The position numbers and the translations under genes are program-made. From assembly GCA_964537965.1 (NCBI GenBank), contig CAZIDB010000008.1, forward strand, positions 1 through 41,729: 41,729 nucleotides of DNA, read 5' to 3'. Below are positions 8,828 to 17,442 of this stretch, in pieces. Each line of letters begins with the position of its first letter. Within the stretch, counting starts at the first letter, position 1. The notes under the pieces were generated by a model that did no database searches, was not told where the DNA came from, and worked only from the letters and a program-made list of their open reading frames with translations. Origin of the DNA: SURF-24 sp964537965. GTDB taxonomy: Bacteria > Bacteroidota > Ignavibacteria > Ignavibacteriales > SURF-24.

Positions 8828-9101
8828 GTATTCCCAAATTATTTTCAACTAAAGGTAATTCTTTGAAATATTTAAAACCAGCCTCAAATAAATTTTCCTT
8901 TACCATAAATTCACAAAATCCTTTAGAAACAGTTTTCGTGGTACAACATAAATTGCCAGCATTTCAAAGTCAACTAAAAATGGTTACCGGGTTACATCTT
9001 CTTCTTATAAACTATCTATTACAACTTAACAACCCGGTTATTTTATTTTGATTTATTTATAGCTAATTTTCTTCCCAATAATCCACTATACTATAAGGAA
9101 A

Positions 9102-10676
9102 ATGAAACTATCTATTCCCATTTACTTAGCTATAGCATTATATTTTTCCGGCTGCAGCTTTTTTGGTGTTGCTGATAATACCGGGTATAATTCTATTGAT
9201 TCAAGAACAATATTAAGAGATATCACATTCCTGGCTTCCGATTCACTTAAAGGCAGACCTACACCAAGCCGCGAGCAGGATACTGCCGCCGCATACATTG
9301 CCAATTGTTTTAAACATGATAATCTTATGCCGGTTAACGGTTCTTATTACCAGGAAGTTAATATTGGGAAAGTTAGACTTGCCAAAGACAATCACCTGAA
9401 AATTTCAAAAGATGGAAAAGAAGTATCTTTTAAAATTAAAGACGAATTCATTCCGTTTGAAATGACCGCAAATAATCAGTTTAGCGGAAATGTTGTATTT
9501 GCCGGTTACGGTATTACTGCCCCGGAGTATAATTATGATGACTATAAGGACATTGATGTTAAAGGTAAAATTGTGTTTGTATTAAGACACGAACCGGGTG
9601 AGGAAGATACCTTTTCAAAATTTGACGGCAAAAAAGCCACAGACTATTCGGAAGTAAATGAAAAAGTAAAAATAGCAATTGAGCATGGAGCAAGTGCAGT
9701 AATGGTTGCTACTGATCCGCTCAACCACTCTTTTCTGATACCGAGAGGATTTCCATGGCCGTCGTTGTCTAAAATAATTCCGAAGGATGCTCTTCCAATT
9801 TCCTTAATTGATGAAGAGAAAAATAAAATTCCCGTTATACATGTTGGTGAAGAGGTAATAAAACTTTTATTCGGCAGCGTTGATAACTTAAGAACAATTC
9901 AACAGGAAATTGACAAGAATGTAAAACCAAATTCATTCGTGCTTGAAGGCTTTACTGCTTCAATTAAGACTTCTACTGAAATTGAAAAGGCTCCTGCAAA
10001 AAATGTTGTTGGTTATTTAGAAGGTTCTGATCCGCAACTGAAAAATGAAATTATAGTTGTTGGTGCACATTACGATCATATTGGTCTTAAGAAAAAGGAA
10101 AAACCCACAGATGATATAATAAACAACGGTGCAGATGATAATGCTTCCGGCACGGTGGCAATGCTTGCACTTGCCAAAGCGTTTGGAACACTTGAAATAA
10201 AACCTAAAAGAAGTATCCTGTTTATTGGTTTTGCGGGTGAGGAACTTGGTTTGTTAGGTTCTTCGGCATATGTAAATAATCCTCTCTTTCCTTTAGAAAA
10301 AACAGTGGCAATGTTAAACTATGATATGGTCGGAAGAAATACTATCGATTCTGTTTATATTGTTGGCGGTACAAGAAGCCCGGATTTAAAACAAATTGCA
10401 GTAGAAGAAAATGAGAAGATTGGTTTTAAATTAGGATATGATTATGAAAGTTTTATCGGCAGAAGTGACCAGGCATCTTTCTTAAATAAAAAAATACCAA
10501 TCCTTTACCTAACGAGCGGCGAACATCCGGATTATCATAAAGTAACAGACGAGGTTTGGCTTATCAATCCGGAAAAAATAGAAAAGATAGCGCAATTATC
10601 TTTCTACATAATTAATAGGATTGCAAACGAGAGCCGGTATTACAAAGTGATTCCAAAGAAAATTTCATTAATATAA
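9102..10676 (+). CDS. Lipoprotein M28 family zinc peptidase with PA-like insert
   Basis: A 524-residue exported peptidase. The N-terminus is a lipoprotein signal with the lipobox FSGC (Cys18 becomes the lipidated residue), so it is anchored in a membrane facing the periplasm or exterior. A protease-associated-like region occupies about 110-230 (GNVVFAGYGI, KGKIVFVLR, HGASAVMV). The M28 catalytic part has H323/D325 (GAHYDHIG), D345/D346 (GADDNASG), E380/E381 (GEELG), D408 (NYDMVG) and H479 (YHKVTDE); all ligands are present. An AAGGA site precedes the ATG. The gene is followed after 17 bases by the secreted protein at 10694, a likely operon. It differs from the M28 at 871-3735 by lacking FN3 modules and the T9SS signal. 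Confidence 0.93.
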   Translation: MKLSIPIYLAIALYFSGCSFFGVADNTGYNSIDSRTILRDITFLASDSLKGRPTPSREQDTAAAYIANCFKHDNLMPVNGSYYQEVNIGKVRLAKDNHLKISKDGKEVSFKIKDEFIPFEMTANNQFSGNVVFAGYGITAPEYNYDDYKDIDVKGKIVFVLRHEPGEEDTFSKFDGKKATDYSEVNEKVKIAIEHGASAVMVATDPLNHSFLIPRGFPWPSLSKIIPKDALPISLIDEEKNKIPVIHVGEEVIKLLFGSVDNLRTIQQEIDKNVKPNSFVLEGFTASIKTSTEIEKAPAKNVVGYLEGSDPQLKNEIIVVGAHYDHIGLKKKEKPTDDIINNGADDNASGTVAMLALAKAFGTLEIKPKRSILFIGFAGEELGLLGSSAYVNNPLFPLEKTVAMLNYDMVGRNTIDSVYIVGGTRSPDLKQIAVEENEKIGFKLGYDYESFIGRSDQASFLNKKIPILYLTSGEHPDYHKVTDEVWLINPEKIEKIAQLSFYIINRIANESRYYKVIPKKISLI

Positions 10677-10693
10677 ATTATTTAAGAGGCGTT

Positions 10694-11533
10694 ATGAAAA
10701 AGAATTTCACTGGTTTGTTTACAATACTTTTCGTTTTCTCTTTTAGCTGCATTATTAATGCACAAAGCGGTTACAACCTGAAATATAACTTTGAAAAGGG
10801 AAAATCTTATAAGTATTCTTCAATAACTGACGGAACCATCACTCAATCGATGATGGGCCAGGAAATGAAGATTGGGTTGGAAAGTAAAATATTCCTTAAG
10901 ATGGAAACTGAAGATGTAATGGGAGACCAGTTTTCTCTATTATTATCAATTGATTCGGGTAAAGTTCGCACAAGTATGCCTATGAAAGATACTACTATCA
11001 ACCTTAAAGAAAACGAAGGTAAAAGAACAAGAATAATTGTTGAGAAGAACGGTAAAGTAACAAAAAAGGAAATTGTTGATACTGTAATGGCAGGAATGGA
11101 AGAGATGGGTAGTTTTGGAAATGAGATTACAAAACTCGTTGTTCTGCCTGATAAAGAAATTAAACCAGGTGAAACCTGGAATAATACAAGTGTTGATTCA
11201 GTTGTAATGATGGGCGGAAAAATATTAACTACTTCTAATTTAGATTATACTCTTGCAGGTAAGATTGATACTTTAGGTTATAGTTGCCTCGTCATTACTT
11301 TTACAGGAAAGACTTCCTCGGAAGGTAGCGCTAAAATAATGGGTATGGATTTATTTATTGAAGGAAACGGTAAGAATTCCGGTAAACTTTATTTTGCACC
11401 GGCAAAAGGTTTAATAGTCTTTGTAGATGTCCTTCTTGATAATGAAATGACAATGGCCGCAACAGGCGAACAAAATATGATTATTCCGATCAGCCAATCG
11501 ATGAAATCAAAACAGACTATACTTGATAAATAG
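10694..11533 (+). CDS. Secreted protein of unknown function (DUF6263-like)
   Basis: 279 residues with a clear Sec signal peptide (MKKNFTGLFTILFVFSF... ending INAQ). The mature part is almost all beta-strand with an alternating pattern, starting YNLKYNFEKGKSYKYSS and including a PGETW segment about halfway, which resembles the DUF6263 type of Bacteroidota lipoprotein/periplasmic protein; this resemblance is from memory and is weak. There are no cysteines suited to a lipobox and no catalytic motif is visible. It lies 17 bases after the M28 lipoprotein gene, suggesting a shared transcript that ends at the hairpin at 11550. Function unknown. Confidence 0.8.
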   Translation: MKKNFTGLFTILFVFSFSCIINAQSGYNLKYNFEKGKSYKYSSITDGTITQSMMGQEMKIGLESKIFLKMETEDVMGDQFSLLLSIDSGKVRTSMPMKDTTINLKENEGKRTRIIVEKNGKVTKKEIVDTVMAGMEEMGSFGNEITKLVVLPDKEIKPGETWNNTSVDSVVMMGGKILTTSNLDYTLAGKIDTLGYSCLVITFTGKTSSEGSAKIMGMDLFIEGNGKNSGKLYFAPAKGLIVFVDVLLDNEMTMAATGEQNMIIPISQSMKSKQTILDK

Positions 11534-11549
11534 GAATGAGGAAATAAAA

Positions 11550-11570
11550 AACCCCGCTTAGTGCGGGGTT
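11550..11570. terminator. Bidirectional intrinsic terminator between convergent genes
   Basis: Perfect 8-bp stem AACCCCGC / GCGGGGTT with a 5-base loop. Read on the minus strand it is followed by a TTTTTTATTT tail, a strong terminator for the rlpA-like gene that ends at 11591; on the plus strand the tail (AACTTTC) is weak. Confidence 0.85.
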
Positions 11571-11590
11571 AACTTTCTGTGGATATATGT

Positions 11591-12103
11591 TTAATTTATA
11601 GCCAATAACGGTCGGTTTTCATCTGCCAGTGCAACCTCAGCAACTTCAACCTTAATTACACCTCGTCTTACCATACCTAATGCCACAGCGGCACCTCTGG
11701 AAAGATCAAGGTCTCTGTTTCCACTATATGGTCCGCGGTCATTAACCCGGACGATGACAGTCTTGTTATTCCTTGGATTGGTTAATTTCAACAGTGTACC
11801 AAACGGTAAAGATTTATGTGCAGCAGTAAATGCCATCTGATCATAATATTCGCCGTTAGCTGTCTTTTTACCATGGAATCTTGGACCATACCAGGAAGCC
11901 AGCATATTTCCTTTTTCAACAAATTTGATAATAGATTGTTTTTCTATTGTTGTTACTGCTGAATCAGGAGTACTATATTCATGCTCATTAATCTGAACAT
12001 TGACTACAGGCTCGGTTTCAGGACTCAATTCATCTTGGATAATAGTGAATCCTAGCAAAAGTAGCATAATACTAAATATGATTCCTTTTGTTAGTGAAGT
12101 CAA
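11591..12103 (-). CDS. RlpA-like double-psi beta-barrel protein
   Basis: 170 residues: an N-terminal hydrophobic anchor or signal (GIIFSIMLLLLGFTII), a short linker, and a C-terminal RlpA double-psi barrel from about residue 75 (MLASWYGPRFHGKKTANG, MAFTAAHKSLPFGTLLKLTN, VRVNDRGPY, DLDLSRGAAVALGM). RlpA proteins are envelope-located and in some species are lytic transglycosylases acting on peptide-free glycan at the septum. The SPOR domain that targets RlpA to the septum is absent, so septal targeting is doubtful. There is no lipobox cysteine. Translation seems to start at TTG, with AGAGG 6 bases upstream. It is transcribed alone and ends at the terminator at 11550. Confidence 0.88.
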   Translation of the reverse strand: MTSLTKGIIFSIMLLLLGFTIIQDELSPETEPVVNVQINEHEYSTPDSAVTTIEKQSIIKFVEKGNMLASWYGPRFHGKKTANGEYYDQMAFTAAHKSLPFGTLLKLTNPRNNKTVIVRVNDRGPYSGNRDLDLSRGAAVALGMVRRGVIKVEVAEVALADENRPLLAIN

Positions 12104-12340
12104 TAATACCTCTCTTTAATTATAAAATTTACATTTAAATAAAGCCTTCACAGCCACAAATAGCAACCAATTATTTCCGTCAGGTACCCGGTGAACAGCA
12201 AGCCAAATTATTCGAATATATAATTTTTATAGTCGGATTTATTTTGAAAATCTAACTTCTTATTAATGCAACACAGAAAATTCATGAAATATTTCAGATA
12301 ATTTTTTAATAAATTTGCCAAACAAATACAGGAGGAGTTA

Positions 12341-13682
12341 ATGACAAAAATAATCAATGCTTATTTACCGTATAGTGGTTACAACCACACATCAAAAACA
12401 GTAAGCGAACTTAGAAAAAGTCCCCTAATTAAAGATATCTATTTGCTTGGTTTGGGAGATGTAGAAAAGCCATTGGATGGCTGTAAACTGTTGAAAGTTG
12501 AAGATTTATACAGCAGTTCTACAATAAACCGGATAAAGGAAACTGCCGATACACCTTATACATTACTCGTTATTCAGGATAACCCGCTGGAATTCGGGCA
12601 ATACGGAATAGAAAGATTTCAACTTGTTGCCGAAGATACCGGTGCCGGATTGGTTTATTCTGACTATTATGAAATGAAAAATGATGTACGCCTTACGCAT
12701 CCTGTAATTGATTACCAGATTGGCAGCCTTAGAAATGATTTCGATTTCGGGTATATGTATTTCCTTAATTCAGCATTACTTAAAGAAGCTTTGCAGGACG
12801 AAGAGAAGAAAGATTATAAATTTGCCGGTTTATACAATCTCAGACTGAAAATCTCACAGAACAACCCAATCATCAGAATTCCGGAATTTCTTTACACAAC
12901 TATTGAAAGCGATACAAGAAAATCCGGTGAGAAAATGTTTGATTACGTTGACCCAAGGAACCGGACATTACAGGTTGAGATGGAAATTGCTTGTACATAT
13001 CATCTTAAAAAGATTGGAGCTTACCTTGAGCCCAAGTTTGAACAGATCGATATAGAAGATCATAAATTTGAAATGGAAGCTTCTGTANNNNNNNNNNNNN
13101 NNNNNNNNNNNNNNNNNNNNNNNNNNNNNNNNNNNNNNNNNNNNNNNNNNNNNNNNNNNNNNNNNNNNNNNNNNNNNNNNNNNNNNNCATCCAAAATGCG
13201 GAAGGTTTGCCATCCAGTTAGACAGCGATGATCTTTATAAAGATGAAACTACAGTCCAGAAAGTTGTTGATGTCTTCTTAAAAGAAAAGTGTGCAATGGT
13301 AATTGGTTCATACCAAATGGTTAATTTCAAATTAGAAGAAATTCCTCCCGGACTTATTGACCATAAAGAATGGACACCTGACAACGGCAGAAATAACGCA
13401 TTAAGAATTAATGGTTTAGGTGCACCACGAGCATTCTATACTCCGGTGCTCCGTAAAATAAATGTTCCTAACGTTAGCTATGGTGAAGACTATGCCCTTG
13501 GTTTAACCATAAGCAGAAAATACCAGATTGGCAGAATTTACGAACCGATTTATCTTTGCCGCAGATGGGAAGACAACACAGATGCTTCATTGGACATAGT
13601 TAAAATGAATTCGCATAATCTTTACAAGGATAGGTTGCGCAGCATTGAAGTTTTAGCAAGACAAAGAAAAAATGCTTTATGA
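12341..13682 (+). CDS. Tandem-domain family 2 glycosyltransferase, interrupted by an assembly gap
   Basis: One gene split by 100 Ns at 13088-13187. The left part (249 residues) starts at an ATG with an AGGAGG site and itself looks like a GT-A domain without a proper DxD motif (LLVIQDNP where DxD would be, then GAGLVYSDYYE), ending in EMEASV, where the first strand of a second GT-A domain would begin. The right part (165 residues) holds the metal/nucleotide-binding DSDD (AIQLDSDDLY), an EDYALGLTISRKY acceptor-site motif and a C-terminal RRWEDNTDASLD stretch. Strand to DSDD is normally about 85-95 residues, so roughly 210-250 bases are probably missing and the N count is a placeholder. The stop overlaps the next gene's start by four bases (ATGA). 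Sugar donor and acceptor are unknown. Confidence 0.85.
13088..13187. other. Scaffold gap of 100 Ns
   Basis: Exactly 100 unknown bases inside the glycosyltransferase gene. The flanking reading frames differ, and the conserved spacing of the domain suggests the true gap is longer, so coordinates to the right are nominal. Confidence 0.98.
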
Positions 13683-14695
13683 TAGAAGATAAATTAATTT
13701 CTGATACAGACCTTAATCCATTTTTGTCCGGTGAAGATTTAGCGGATAAAACAAAAGCTTTGCTATTGCAGCAAAAGGCCGTTTGGCCATTATGCTCCAA
13801 AGGTTATAACAGTCTTGATAGTGTTGAAGTAAGGAATTTTGAATTTGATGGTTTTAATATTAAGGTGCAATTTAATCCCGGCAGGATTGTTTCTTCCGCA
13901 GCAAAAGTTGATGATAAATCTATTAAAGAACGAAAATGCTTTTTATGTTTTAATCATTTACCCGAAGAACAAAAGGGTGTTTTATACAAGAACAATTATC
14001 TTATACTTTGTAATCCTTTCCCAATTTTTAACGAGCATTTTACATTACCAAATGTTGAACATCTTCCACAGTTAATTGATGATTCATTCTCCGTGTTTTT
14101 GGATTTCAGCAGGGACTTAGGAAAATACTATACCGTATTTTATAACGGACCTAAATGCGGCGCATCTGCACCGGATCATCTTCATTTCCAGGCGGGCAAT
14201 AAATTCTTTATGCCAATTGACTCTGAGTATGATAGTGTTGTATCAACCCTGGGCCTTACATTGATTGAAGGAAAGAATTTACGCGTATCTGCCATGGATG
14301 GTTACCTTAGAAAATTCATTTCCATGGAATCTGAAAACAAATATAAAATCATCAAAGCCTTTGATGTGTTGTATAGTATTCTCGAAAAAATTTCATCTAA
14401 AGGTGAAGAGCCGATGATGAATATACTTTCCTTTTATGAGAACAATAAATGGCGTGTAGTAATTTTTCCGCGTTCACGCCATCGTCCTTCATATTATTTT
14501 GCGGAGGGAGATGAAAATATTTTGCTTAGTCCTGCAGGAGTTGATATGGGCGGCACTCTTATTACTCCACTGGAAAAGGACTTTAACAAATTAAACAAAG
14601 ATCAGATAGTTGATATTTTCCGGCAAGTTACTCTTTCAACAGAATTCTTTGAATACCTGAAGAAAAGTCTGAAGGAAGGAATCACTTCAACATAA
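13679..14695 (+). CDS. DUF4922 protein, HIT/GalT-superfamily nucleotidyltransferase or phosphorylase
   Basis: 338 residues. The core resembles the GalT/Apa2/GDP-L-galactose phosphorylase branch of the HIT superfamily: a Cys pair C87/C90 (CFLC), the segment NPFPIFNEHFTLP with H120, and the catalytic triad-like DHLHFQ (H167, H169, Q171). Such enzymes transfer or phosphorolyse nucleotide monophosphate via a histidyl-nucleotide intermediate on the middle histidine. A late PRSRHRPS motif may bind phosphate. The start codon overlaps the glycosyltransferase stop (ATGA), so the two are translationally coupled and presumably act on the same sugar nucleotide or glycan. Cytoplasmic. DUF4922 membership is by recognition; the specific reaction is not known to me. 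Confidence 0.82.
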   Translation: MIEDKLISDTDLNPFLSGEDLADKTKALLLQQKAVWPLCSKGYNSLDSVEVRNFEFDGFNIKVQFNPGRIVSSAAKVDDKSIKERKCFLCFNHLPEEQKGVLYKNNYLILCNPFPIFNEHFTLPNVEHLPQLIDDSFSVFLDFSRDLGKYYTVFYNGPKCGASAPDHLHFQAGNKFFMPIDSEYDSVVSTLGLTLIEGKNLRVSAMDGYLRKFISMESENKYKIIKAFDVLYSILEKISSKGEEPMMNILSFYENNKWRVVIFPRSRHRPSYYFAEGDENILLSPAGVDMGGTLITPLEKDFNKLNKDQIVDIFRQVTLSTEFFEYLKKSLKEGITST

Positions 14696-14702
14696 CAAAA
14701 TT

Positions 14703-14732
14703 AAAAGTCTCCTTTTACAACAGGAGACTTTT
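14703..14732 (+). terminator. Intrinsic terminator of the glycosyltransferase operon
   Basis: 10-bp perfect stem AAAAGTCTCC / GGAGACTTTT with a 10-base loop, followed by CTTTTCCC. It lies eight bases after the DUF4922 stop codon. Confidence 0.85.
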
Positions 14733-14795
14733 CTTTTCCCTTAAATATGCCCTTGAATTTTTCATATTCCTTTCAATACATTTCACAAAACATTT

Positions 14796-14801
14796 GAGGA
14801 G
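14796..14801 (+). promoter_or_regulatory. Ribosome binding site choosing the start of the outer-membrane barrel gene
   Basis: GAGGAG, 7 bases before the ATG at 14809. An in-frame TTG at 14794 overlaps this site and therefore cannot be the start. Confidence 0.8.
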
Positions 14802-14808
14802 TTTAGCT

Positions 14809-15444
14809 ATGTTCAAAAGATTTTTATTTTTTATTACCGGATTCATTTTCATTTCAACCACACTTCAAGCTCAGTTTATACGAAGTTATGGAATTAAGGT
14901 CGGTGGTTCATTGGCAAAGCAGGTTTGGGATTATTCAATTAATTTTTCTATGGAACCGGATAACCGATTTGGTTTAAACATTGGTGGTTTTGTAGAATTT
15001 CTTGATGTACCTTTTTTAAGTGTAGTTGCAGAAGCTGATTATACGCAGAAAGGAATGAAGTTAAATTTACCAACAACGGGTCCGGATAGCCCGGATATAA
15101 TAGGAACCACCACATTAAATAACCGAATTGACTACTTGTCCTTATTCTTACTTGGTAAAATACGGTACAACCTTGTTCTCTTTTCACCTTACCTTATTGC
15201 CGGCCCACGCGCAGATATAGAGTTGGGCAGAGATATTGAAAAAGGATTTGAAACCTCTTACAAGGATTTCAAAAAAGGAAACTTCGGATTGACAATTGGA
15301 GTTGGTACTGAGTTGATTAAAGTATTACCGCTTTCTCTGCTTGCAGAATTCAGATATAACTATGATTTATCAAATGTTTATTCAAACGAAAACGTGAAAG
15401 TAAAAAACCAATCTTTTGATTTTCTTGTGGGTGTTTTCTTTTGA
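14809..15444 (+). CDS. Outer-membrane beta-barrel protein (OMP_b-brl_2 / PorT-like)
   Basis: 211 residues from the ATG chosen by the GAGGAG site. Residues 1-21 are a Sec signal peptide ending in LQAQ. The mature part opens GIKVGGSLAKQ and shows alternating amphipathic strands, PYLIAGPRADIELG and LSLLAEFRYNYDLSNVY, ending in a terminal FDFLVGVFF strand as in eight-stranded outer-membrane barrels of the Bacteroidota type. No ligand site is evident. It is transcribed alone between two terminators. Exact role unknown. Confidence 0.85.
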   Translation: MFKRFLFFITGFIFISTTLQAQFIRSYGIKVGGSLAKQVWDYSINFSMEPDNRFGLNIGGFVEFLDVPFLSVVAEADYTQKGMKLNLPTTGPDSPDIIGTTTLNNRIDYLSLFLLGKIRYNLVLFSPYLIAGPRADIELGRDIEKGFETSYKDFKKGNFGLTIGVGTELIKVLPLSLLAEFRYNYDLSNVYSNENVKVKNQSFDFLVGVFF

Positions 15445-15466
15445 TTGATGAATTGAAAATGGAAAT

Positions 15467-15496
15467 AAAAAATCCCTCGCTTCAGAGGGATTTTTT
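15467..15496. terminator. Bidirectional intrinsic terminator between convergent genes
   Basis: AAAAAATCCCTC pairs with GAGGGATTTTTT around a 6-base loop; T runs on both strands make it work for the barrel gene (plus) and the signalling operon (minus). Confidence 0.92.
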
Positions 15497-17044
15497 TTAA
15501 CAGACTTTTATTGTCACAAGACTTATATCGTCTTCAAAGTTATCATTTGTGAATGAAGTAAGTTCCCGCTTAATTGTATCAATAAAAACATCACGGTCAG
15601 GTAATTCAGCAAGAGTCTTCTTTAACCTGTCTGAACCAAATTGTTCACCGTTCAAGCCACGTGATTCAATTATACCATCCGAATGTAATACAAGGTAGTC
15701 CCCCGGATTAAGAGGAATAGCAACATCGCTGTAACCTCCCTCTGCCATAAAGCCAAGCAGCATTCCCTTAGAACTTTTTTGTTCAACACTTCTGGTAATA
15801 GAATTTTTATAAACAATCGGAAGATCTCCTGCACCGGAATATTTTGCCGTTTTGTTTTTCTTATCAACTATAACAATTGAAAGCGTAGCAAATACTTCCG
15901 ACACTTTTGCATCCTGGTAAACAGATTCATTTATTCCCTGCAGTAAAACGCTCGGAGAAAATTCTTTGGCAGACTGAAGTACAACACGGATTGCGCTGCG
16001 AACGTAACCAGCATAAGCAAAAGCAAAATACCAGGCGCCCCATTTCTTTCCCATTACATCACCAAGAACAATTACAAGATTATCCTGATCCAGTTGGAAA
16101 TAATCTATAAAATCTCCGCCAGGAATTCCCTTGTATGGCTGATGCCAGTGTTTAATGTCAAATCCTTCAAACACAGGAAATTCATCCGGTACAACCTTAG
16201 CGCGAAAAGAATCAGCCGCCTTATTAATTTCCGAAACCATTTTCTTTCGTTCTTTATCGAGCGTTTTCAGTATTGCGCTTACTTTAGCCACAACAACACG
16301 GGGACCGGAAGTTTTAATAATATAATCCTCTATTTCAAGATCATACCCGTCTAGAATATCACTCTCTTCTCCCTTAGCAGTAAGAAACACGAAAGGGATT
16401 TCTTTATTAGCCGGATGCTGAAGGAGTTCACGCCTGAATTGATAACCATCCATTTCGGGCATCATTATATCGCACACAATAATATCCGGTGTATATTTGG
16501 CAATAACACTTAATGCATCCAATCCGTTGTGAGCAACTTTAACTTCGAATCCTGCTTTGGTTAAATTATACTCAAACAATTTTGATAATTTAAGGTCGTC
16601 ATCAACAAGCAGAACCTTGTTTGCTTCGGCAATAACCTGTTTTTGTTCATCTGCTTTTTTAACAAATGCCTTGTAGATATCGCTTCTTTTGATAAGCGAC
16701 AGCATCTTAAATTTAAGTTCAGCTTCATCAAGTGGAAAATTAATAAAATCTTCGGCGCTCTCTTTAAGCAAATATGATTGATCAACCTGATCGTTTGACT
16801 GGACAATAAAAAGGAAGGGCAGGTTCTTCAATTTATCGTTGCGTAACGAGTAAAACTCTTTATATCCTTCGGAATAGTTTGTTATAACAAGATCGATCTG
16901 ATCCTTTTCAATTATCTCAAATGCACTTGAAAATTCTTCAACGGTCCGAATCGAACATTTTTCATCGGCAAGATAAAGTTCTACTAATCTGCTAAGTGAG
17001 TTATCCTTTAGAACAATTAATATATTTCTGTTTATGAATTCCAT
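15497..17044 (-). CDS. Response-regulator SpoIIE-type (PP2C) phosphatase with a degenerate and an intact receiver
   Basis: 515 residues, three domains. Residues 5-120 fold like a receiver but lack the acidic pair (ILIVLKDN instead of ILIVDD), have N56 at the phosphoacceptor position and lack the conserved Thr and Lys, so this is a pseudo-receiver. Residues 143-260 are a live receiver (LLVDDD, phosphoacceptor D192 in CDIMMPEMDG, T222-type LTAKG), although the usual KP is KT. Residues 290-515 are a PP2C/SpoIIE phosphatase with GGDF (D311), GDVMGKKWGA (D329), SDGI and DDISLV metal-binding aspartates. The likely target is the phosphorylated STAS protein encoded directly upstream, as in RsbU-RsbV partner switching. 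It is the last gene of the four-gene operon. Confidence 0.9.
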   Translation of the reverse strand: MEFINRNILIVLKDNSLSRLVELYLADEKCSIRTVEEFSSAFEIIEKDQIDLVITNYSEGYKEFYSLRNDKLKNLPFLFIVQSNDQVDQSYLLKESAEDFINFPLDEAELKFKMLSLIKRSDIYKAFVKKADEQKQVIAEANKVLLVDDDLKLSKLFEYNLTKAGFEVKVAHNGLDALSVIAKYTPDIIVCDIMMPEMDGYQFRRELLQHPANKEIPFVFLTAKGEESDILDGYDLEIEDYIIKTSGPRVVVAKVSAILKTLDKERKKMVSEINKAADSFRAKVVPDEFPVFEGFDIKHWHQPYKGIPGGDFIDYFQLDQDNLVIVLGDVMGKKWGAWYFAFAYAGYVRSAIRVVLQSAKEFSPSVLLQGINESVYQDAKVSEVFATLSIVIVDKKNKTAKYSGAGDLPIVYKNSITRSVEQKSSKGMLLGFMAEGGYSDVAIPLNPGDYLVLHSDGIIESRGLNGEQFGSDRLKKTLAELPDRDVFIDTIKRELTSFTNDNFEDDISLVTIKVC

Positions 17045-17080
17045 ACCTAAAAAATATTACCTCGGTAATCTATAAAAAAA

Positions 17081-17419
17081 TCAGGAGTAGCTCTTTATTG
17101 CATCCTCTTTTTCACCAAATGTTTCAAACACGCGGAACATTCTTGTTAGCTCAAACATCGCATGAACAGCCGGTTGAAAACCAACAAGCTTAAGGTCGCC
17201 ACCAAGTGAGGTTACTTTTTTCAAACTAACCACCAAAGCACCAAGAAATGTTGAATCAATAAATTCACACTGGGAAAGGTCTACAACAAGTTTACGGCTT
17301 CCTTCATCAATATCTTTTATAAGAATTTTTTTGAAGTTCTCCGCTTCTTTAAGAGTTGCCCTGTCTAAGTTAACAACTTCTACAATTACATCGCCGTATT
17401 TTTCTTTAATAAAATCCAT
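17081..17419 (-). CDS. STAS-domain anti-sigma factor antagonist (RsbV/SpoIIAA-like)
   Basis: A 112-residue single STAS domain. LVVDLSQCEFIDSTFLGALV carries the phosphorylation loop; S56/T57 in DST correspond to the SpoIIAA pair, with T57 at the phosphorylated position. In known systems, the unphosphorylated form binds a serine-kinase anti-sigma factor and frees the sigma factor; the PP2C phosphatase resets it. GGAG before the ATG. It sits between the sigma-54 activator and the phosphatase on one strand (23 and 36 bases). No RsbW-type kinase is present in this window, so the binding partner is encoded elsewhere. Confidence 0.92.
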   Translation of the reverse strand: MDFIKEKYGDVIVEVVNLDRATLKEAENFKKILIKDIDEGSRKLVVDLSQCEFIDSTFLGALVVSLKKVTSLGGDLKLVGFQPAVHAMFELTRMFRVFETFGEKEDAIKSYS

Positions 17420-17442
17420 TTTTACTCCTACTATTTAACGAG

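Noticed and set aside
8863..9051. 62-codon frame in the gap between divergent genes
   Set aside because: Starts with TTG, shows no domain, and the region must hold two promoters. A loose pair ACCGGGTT/AACCCGGT (8986 and 9031) with a long loop was also seen but is too weak to call.
12968..13213. Minus-strand frames spanning the Ns
   Set aside because: They exist only because Ns do not contain stop codons.
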